Assembly (NCBI GenBank): GCA_023131555.1
Contig: JAGLZJ010000050.1
Location: 1 to 6,389, forward strand
Direction: 5' to 3'
Length of the DNA stretch: 6,389 nt
From: Candidatus Bathyarchaeota archaeon
Lineage (GTDB): Archaea; Thermoproteota; Bathyarchaeia; Bathyarchaeales; SOJC01
Below, piece after piece: positions 3,882 to 6,389 of this stretch; positions within the stretch are counted from its first letter, which is position 1, and the number at the start of each line of letters is the position of its first letter. The notes beneath the pieces are model-generated. The model did not search any database. It was given only the letters and a program-made list of their open reading frames with translations, and was not told the origin of the DNA. Made by a program: the position numbers and the translations under genes.

Positions 3882-5447
3882 TCAGAGTGGGATGTTGGAG
3901 TGTTTCTTCGGAGGTCGAGACTCTCGCTTAGTCGCCAACATTTCCAGAGCGGTTATCAGTTTAGGTCTTGTCTGCGAAGGTTCTATGACAGCGTCTATGT
4001 ACCCTTTTTCGGCAGCGATGTAAGGATTTGCGAACTTCTCACGGTACTGCGATATCAATTCTTGTTTTCGAGCTTTCGGATCCTTAGCGACTGCGATTTC
4101 TTTTCTGAAGATTATGTTGATGGCTCCGGCTGGTCCCATCACTGCGATCTCAGCGGAGGGCCAGGCGAAATTTATGTCTGCACCAGAGTGTTTGCTGCCC
4201 ATTACGTCATACGCGCCTCCGTATGCTTTTCGGACTATCACAGTGATTTTGGGGACTGTTGCTTCGCAGTAGGCAAAGAGAAGCTTTGATCCATGTCGTA
4301 TAATGCCGCCGTGTTCCTGATCAACCCCAGGTAGGAATCCGGGAACATCCTCAAAGGTGATAATTGGAATGTTGAAAGCGTCGCAGAATCTTATGAAACG
4401 TCCGGCTTTTGTTGATGAACTTACGTCCAATGCTCCAGCAAAACGCTTCGGCTGGTTTGCGACTATGCCTACTGGTCTCCCGTTCAGCCTAGAGAAACCA
4501 ATTATTATGTTCTGAGCCCAGAGGCGTTGAACTTCCAGAAAGTCACCGTTGTCGACAACTGAAAGGATTATCTCCATCATGTCATAGGGCTTATCTGGGT
4601 CATCAGGCAGGATTTCCTCTAGGCGCTCTTCAGTGCGATTTGGATCATCACCAGTTTCCATGACCAAAGGTTCGTCTAGGTTATTGGAGGGTAGAAAGCT
4701 CAGCAACCGTCTCATCAAATCCAAGCATTGCTCCTCGGTTTCAACCATGAAGTGGCATACTCCACTGGTCTGCATATGGACCAAGGCCCCTCCAAGTTCC
4801 TCGAAGTCCACCTCTTGACCTAAGACAGTCTTAATGACTTCCGGTCCAGTTATGAACATGTGACTAGTTTCTTTCACCATAATGATGAAGTCAGTCATCG
4901 CTGGCGAATATACGGCTCCTCCCGCACAGGGCCCCATAATGGCAGAAATCTGAGGAATGACGCCTGAAGCTGTGACGTTCTTGAAGAAGATGTCACCGTA
5001 ACCAGCAAGGCTAGCAACCCCTTCTTGAATTCGTGCACCTCCACTATCGTTGAGTCCAATCACTGGGGCACCGGTTTTCATCGCCAGATCCATTAATTTA
5101 CACACTTTTTTAGCGAACATTTCGCCAAGTGAACCGCCGAAGACTGTGAAATCCTGGGAGAAAACGTAGACCGGACGACCATCGATTGTACCATATCCCG
5201 TCACGACTCCGTCACCTATCAGCTTTCGTTTACCCATGCTGAAGTCTGAGCAATGATGAACTACAAATTGGTCAAGCTCGACAAAACTGCTAGGATCTAG
5301 AAGCAGATCAATCCGCTCTCTTGCCGTATGCTTCCCTTGTTTGTGCTGTTTCTCAATTCGCTCCTTCCCGCCACCGAGTCTTGCGCGCTCTCGCAACTCT
5401 CGCAACCGCTTGATCTTCTCTCGAGTCGTGGGTTCATTGGCCTTCAA
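3882..5447 (-). CDS. Acyl-CoA carboxyltransferase (propionyl/methylmalonyl-CoA, transcarboxylase 12S/PccB/MmdA family)
   Basis: The 521-residue protein is full length for the family. It has two crotonase-like halves that transfer CO2 between biotin and an acyl-CoA. The N-half shows KQGKHTARERIDLLLDP (36-52), FSQDFTVFGGSLGE (96-109), the first oxyanion loop SGGARIQEG (135-143) and GPCAGGAVYSPA (172-183). The C-half shows NQPKRFAGALDVSSSTKAGR (331-350), FEDVPGFLPG (365-374), the second oxyanion loop YGGAYDVMGSK (409-419) and the typical KKHSNIPL ending. Asp414 in the second loop matches the aspartate linked to propionyl/methylmalonyl-CoA preference in PccB proteins. It is cytoplasmic and probably hexameric by family. 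The start is TTG at 5447: AGGTGG lies at 5460-5455 with a seven-base spacer, and an in-frame TAG at 5471-5469 excludes anything longer. It is the first gene of the operon and divergent from cysS. It could alternatively be the beta subunit of a propionyl/acetyl-CoA carboxylase. Confidence 0.93.
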   Translation of the reverse strand: MKANEPTTREKIKRLRELRERARLGGGKERIEKQHKQGKHTARERIDLLLDPSSFVELDQFVVHHCSDFSMGKRKLIGDGVVTGYGTIDGRPVYVFSQDFTVFGGSLGEMFAKKVCKLMDLAMKTGAPVIGLNDSGGARIQEGVASLAGYGDIFFKNVTASGVIPQISAIMGPCAGGAVYSPAMTDFIIMVKETSHMFITGPEVIKTVLGQEVDFEELGGALVHMQTSGVCHFMVETEEQCLDLMRRLLSFLPSNNLDEPLVMETGDDPNRTEERLEEILPDDPDKPYDMMEIILSVVDNGDFLEVQRLWAQNIIIGFSRLNGRPVGIVANQPKRFAGALDVSSSTKAGRFIRFCDAFNIPIITFEDVPGFLPGVDQEHGGIIRHGSKLLFAYCEATVPKITVIVRKAYGGAYDVMGSKHSGADINFAWPSAEIAVMGPAGAINIIFRKEIAVAKDPKARKQELISQYREKFANPYIAAEKGYIDAVIEPSQTRPKLITALEMLATKRESRPPKKHSNIPL

Positions 5448-5454
5448 AGCATGT

Positions 5455-5460
5455 CCACCT
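5455..5460 (-). promoter_or_regulatory. Strong ribosome binding site fixing the TTG start of the acyl-CoA carboxyltransferase
   Basis: The minus strand reads AGGTGG at 5460-5455, close to the GGAGGTGAT consensus, seven bases before the TTG at 5447. An in-frame stop (TAG, 5471-5469) lies just upstream, so this site and the TTG are the only plausible initiation signals. Confidence 0.65.
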
Positions 5461-5484
5461 GTGAATTGCTACACTACTACCATC

Positions 5485-5493
5485 GCTTATATG
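5485..5493. promoter_or_regulatory. TATA-like box GCTTATATG between the divergent carboxyltransferase operon and cysS
   Basis: The box reads GCTTATATG on the plus strand and CATATAAGC on the minus strand, both acceptable archaeal TATA boxes. Read leftward it predicts a transcription start near 5463, just ahead of the AGGTGG site, an excellent fit for the operon. Read rightward it predicts a start near 5515 and a leader of about 60 bases for cysS. The leftward use is the better supported one. Confidence 0.45.
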
Positions 5494-5535
5494 TGCTCTG
5501 CGCTACCGCCCTCCAGAAGAAGAACGAAAGCACAA

Positions 5536-5546
5536 AGCATAACTTA
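5536..5546 (+). promoter_or_regulatory. Alternative TATA-like box for cysS
   Basis: AGCATAACTTA, preceded by an A-rich CACAAAG, lies about 35-40 bases ahead of the cysS ATG. It would give a nearly leaderless or very short-leader transcript, common in archaea. It competes with the shared box at 5485-5493, and sequence alone does not decide between them. Confidence 0.25.
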
Positions 5547-5556
5547 TCAAACCTGC

Positions 5557-5572
5557 TTGAGGTTGAGTTGAG
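5557..5572 (+). repeat. Three closely spaced TTGAG copies just upstream of cysS
   Basis: TTGAG occurs at 5557-5561, 5563-5567 and 5568-5572, ending five bases before the cysS ATG. They provide only weak Shine-Dalgarno-like pairing (the best is GAGGT, 5559-5563, fourteen bases from the ATG). They may be chance, and are recorded because they make the cysS initiation signal ambiguous. Confidence 0.3.
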
Positions 5573-5577
5573 ATCGA

Positions 5578-6389
5578 ATGCTGCAGTTCTACAACACGTT
5601 GACTCGAAGGAAAGAGATTTTCAAACCCATTGAAGATAACGTAGTTCGCTTGTATTCATGTGGACTCACGGTATACGATTACGCTCATATCGGTAACCTG
5701 CGAGCCTACGTGTTTGTGGATCTTCTGAGACGTTGGCTAGAGTATCGGGGATTCAGTGTCAAGCACGTGATGAACCTGACGGATGTAGATGATAAAACCA
5801 TTCATGGTATGAAAGAAGAAGGAGTCCCGCTTAGGCAGTATACCGAGAAGTACATCAAAGCGTTCTTCGAGGACCTCGAATCACTCAATGTTGAGAGAGC
5901 GAAGATTGTTCCCAAAGCTACAGAACACATCGAAGAGATGGTTAAGCTGATTGAGACTCTCATTCAGAAAGGGTACGCGTACCATGGTAACGACGGTTCA
6001 ATCTACTACGACATCTCAAAGTTCGAGAACTACGGCAAGCTTTCCAAGATGAAGATCAAGGAGTTGAAGGCAGGTGCAAGAGTCAAGGTCGACGAATACG
6101 GCAAGAACGAAGCCCGTGATTTTGCCCTATGGAGAGCGTGGGATCCGGATGACGGAGATGTCTTCTGGGAGACCAGTCTCGGTAAAGGTCGACCAGGATG
6201 GCATATTGAATGTTCCGCCATGTCAATGAAGTACTTGGGTACCACGATAGATATTCATACTGGCGGCGTTGACAATATCTTTCCTCATCATGAAAACGAA
6301 ATAGCTCAAAGCGAAGCCGCTACAGGCGAGAGGTTTGTCAAGCACTGGCTACATAATGAGCACCTGATAATAAAAGGGGAAAGAATGGG
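5578..6389 (+). CDS. cysS: Cysteinyl-tRNA synthetase, N-terminal 270 residues (3' end beyond window)
   Basis: This class I synthetase attaches cysteine to tRNA(Cys) in the cytoplasm. The visible part opens MLQFYNTLTRRKEIF and continues YSCGLTVYDYAHIGNLRAY, which carries the HIGH signature as HIGN (37-40). Next come MNLTDVDDKTI (65-75), DFALWRAW (181-188), GRPGWHIECSAMS (204-216) and IDIHTGGVDNIFPHHENE (224-241). Cys28, Cys212, His237 and Glu241 match the four zinc ligands that give cysteine specificity in CysRS. The last residues, IIKGERMG, are the beginning of the KMSKS loop, here apparently in an R-M-G variant, and the gene runs off the right edge. The ATG is pinned by an in-frame TGA at 5569-5571. 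Upstream is a weak GAGGT (5559-5563) inside three close TTGAG copies, so initiation may be leaderless. The MshC ligase is a homologue but is restricted to actinobacteria. Confidence 0.95.
   Translation, partial: MLQFYNTLTRRKEIFKPIEDNVVRLYSCGLTVYDYAHIGNLRAYVFVDLLRRWLEYRGFSVKHVMNLTDVDDKTIHGMKEEGVPLRQYTEKYIKAFFEDLESLNVERAKIVPKATEHIEEMVKLIETLIQKGYAYHGNDGSIYYDISKFENYGKLSKMKIKELKAGARVKVDEYGKNEARDFALWRAWDPDDGDVFWETSLGKGRPGWHIECSAMSMKYLGTTIDIHTGGVDNIFPHHENEIAQSEAATGERFVKHWLHNEHLIIKGERM

Noticed and set aside
3867..4289. 140-residue plus-strand open frame opposite the 3' end of the acyl-CoA carboxyltransferase gene
   Set aside because: It is entirely antisense to conserved carboxyltransferase sequence, its composition (many Ser, Cys, Phe and Arg) is typical of a shadow frame, and it shows no recognisable motif.
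5444..5452. Two-codon minus-strand mini-frame ATG CTT TGA overlapping the TTG start of the acyl-CoA carboxyltransferase
   Set aside because: The ATG is only two bases from the AGGTGG site, too close for efficient initiation, and the TTG at seven bases is better placed. It is probably chance, although a start-stop overlap of this kind could in principle affect initiation.
5492..5534. TGTGCT (5492-5497) and AGCACA (5529-5534) as an inverted repeat ahead of cysS
   Set aside because: The arms are six bases and 31 bases apart, which is readily explained by chance in a 130-bp gap.
5328..5633. Plus-strand open frames crossing the carboxyltransferase start and the divergent promoter region into cysS
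   Set aside because: They overlap the well-supported TTG start of one gene and the ATG of cysS in another frame, and the translations match nothing I recognise.
6030..6245. 71-residue minus-strand open frame inside cysS
   Set aside because: It is antisense to the zinc-ligand region of cysS, which is strongly conserved on the plus strand.
1..6389. CRISPR arrays, insertion sequences, prophage or toxin-antitoxin genes
   Set aside because: There are no regularly spaced repeats, transposase motifs, terminal repeats or target duplications; the window is filled with metabolic and housekeeping genes.

Overview
The window is most likely a fragment of an archaeal genome with a moderate G+C content by eye. 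The clues are short A/T-rich TATA-like boxes about 25-40 bases ahead of start codons, very short predicted leaders, GGTG/GAGG-type ribosome binding sites, three TTG starts in one operon, and the gene set itself (MOFRL-family glycerate 2-kinase, GyaR-like 2-hydroxyacid dehydrogenase, and free-standing carboxyltransferase and biotin-carrier subunits). A Bathyarchaeia/TACK or related lineage would fit, but that is inference and nothing here fixes the taxon.

Layout. Positions 1-94 (minus) hold the first 31 codons of a D-isomer-specific 2-hydroxyacid dehydrogenase (glyoxylate/hydroxypyruvate reductase type), which runs off the left edge. A divergent intergenic region of about 185 bp follows, with TATA-like boxes for both directions and two inverted repeats. 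Positions 280-1656 (plus) hold glycerate 2-kinase. It converges, across a 35-bp gap with a small hairpin, on a three-gene minus-strand operon read right to left. The operon consists of an acyl-CoA (propionyl/methylmalonyl-CoA) carboxyltransferase, 3882-5447; a pyruvate/oxaloacetate carboxyltransferase of the PycB/5S family, 2248-3789; and a biotin carboxyl carrier protein, 1692-2243. A divergent 130-bp region then separates the operon from cysS (cysteinyl-tRNA synthetase), which starts at 5578 and is cut by the right edge.

How the genes work together. The reductase and the kinase can form a two-step route, hydroxypyruvate to D-glycerate to 2-phosphoglycerate, feeding serine or glyoxylate carbon into lower glycolysis. 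The operon matches, subunit for subunit, the three components of the biotin-dependent transcarboxylase known from Propionibacterium (12S, 5S, 1.3S), which moves a carboxyl group between methylmalonyl-CoA and pyruvate without ATP. Genes of opposite orientation close the operon on both sides. It therefore carries no biotin carboxylase and no membrane decarboxylase subunit. This is the most interesting feature of the window. An unlinked biotin carboxylase gene could still turn these subunits into ATP-dependent carboxylases, so the transcarboxylase assignment is a strong inference rather than a demonstrated fact.

Other notable points are an ungapped 45-residue-period internal duplication in the N-terminal half of the biotin carrier, an extra helical tail on the 5S-like subunit that resembles small accessory subunits of related complexes, TTG start codons on all three operon genes, and an inverted repeat flanking a TATA-like box between the first and second operon genes.
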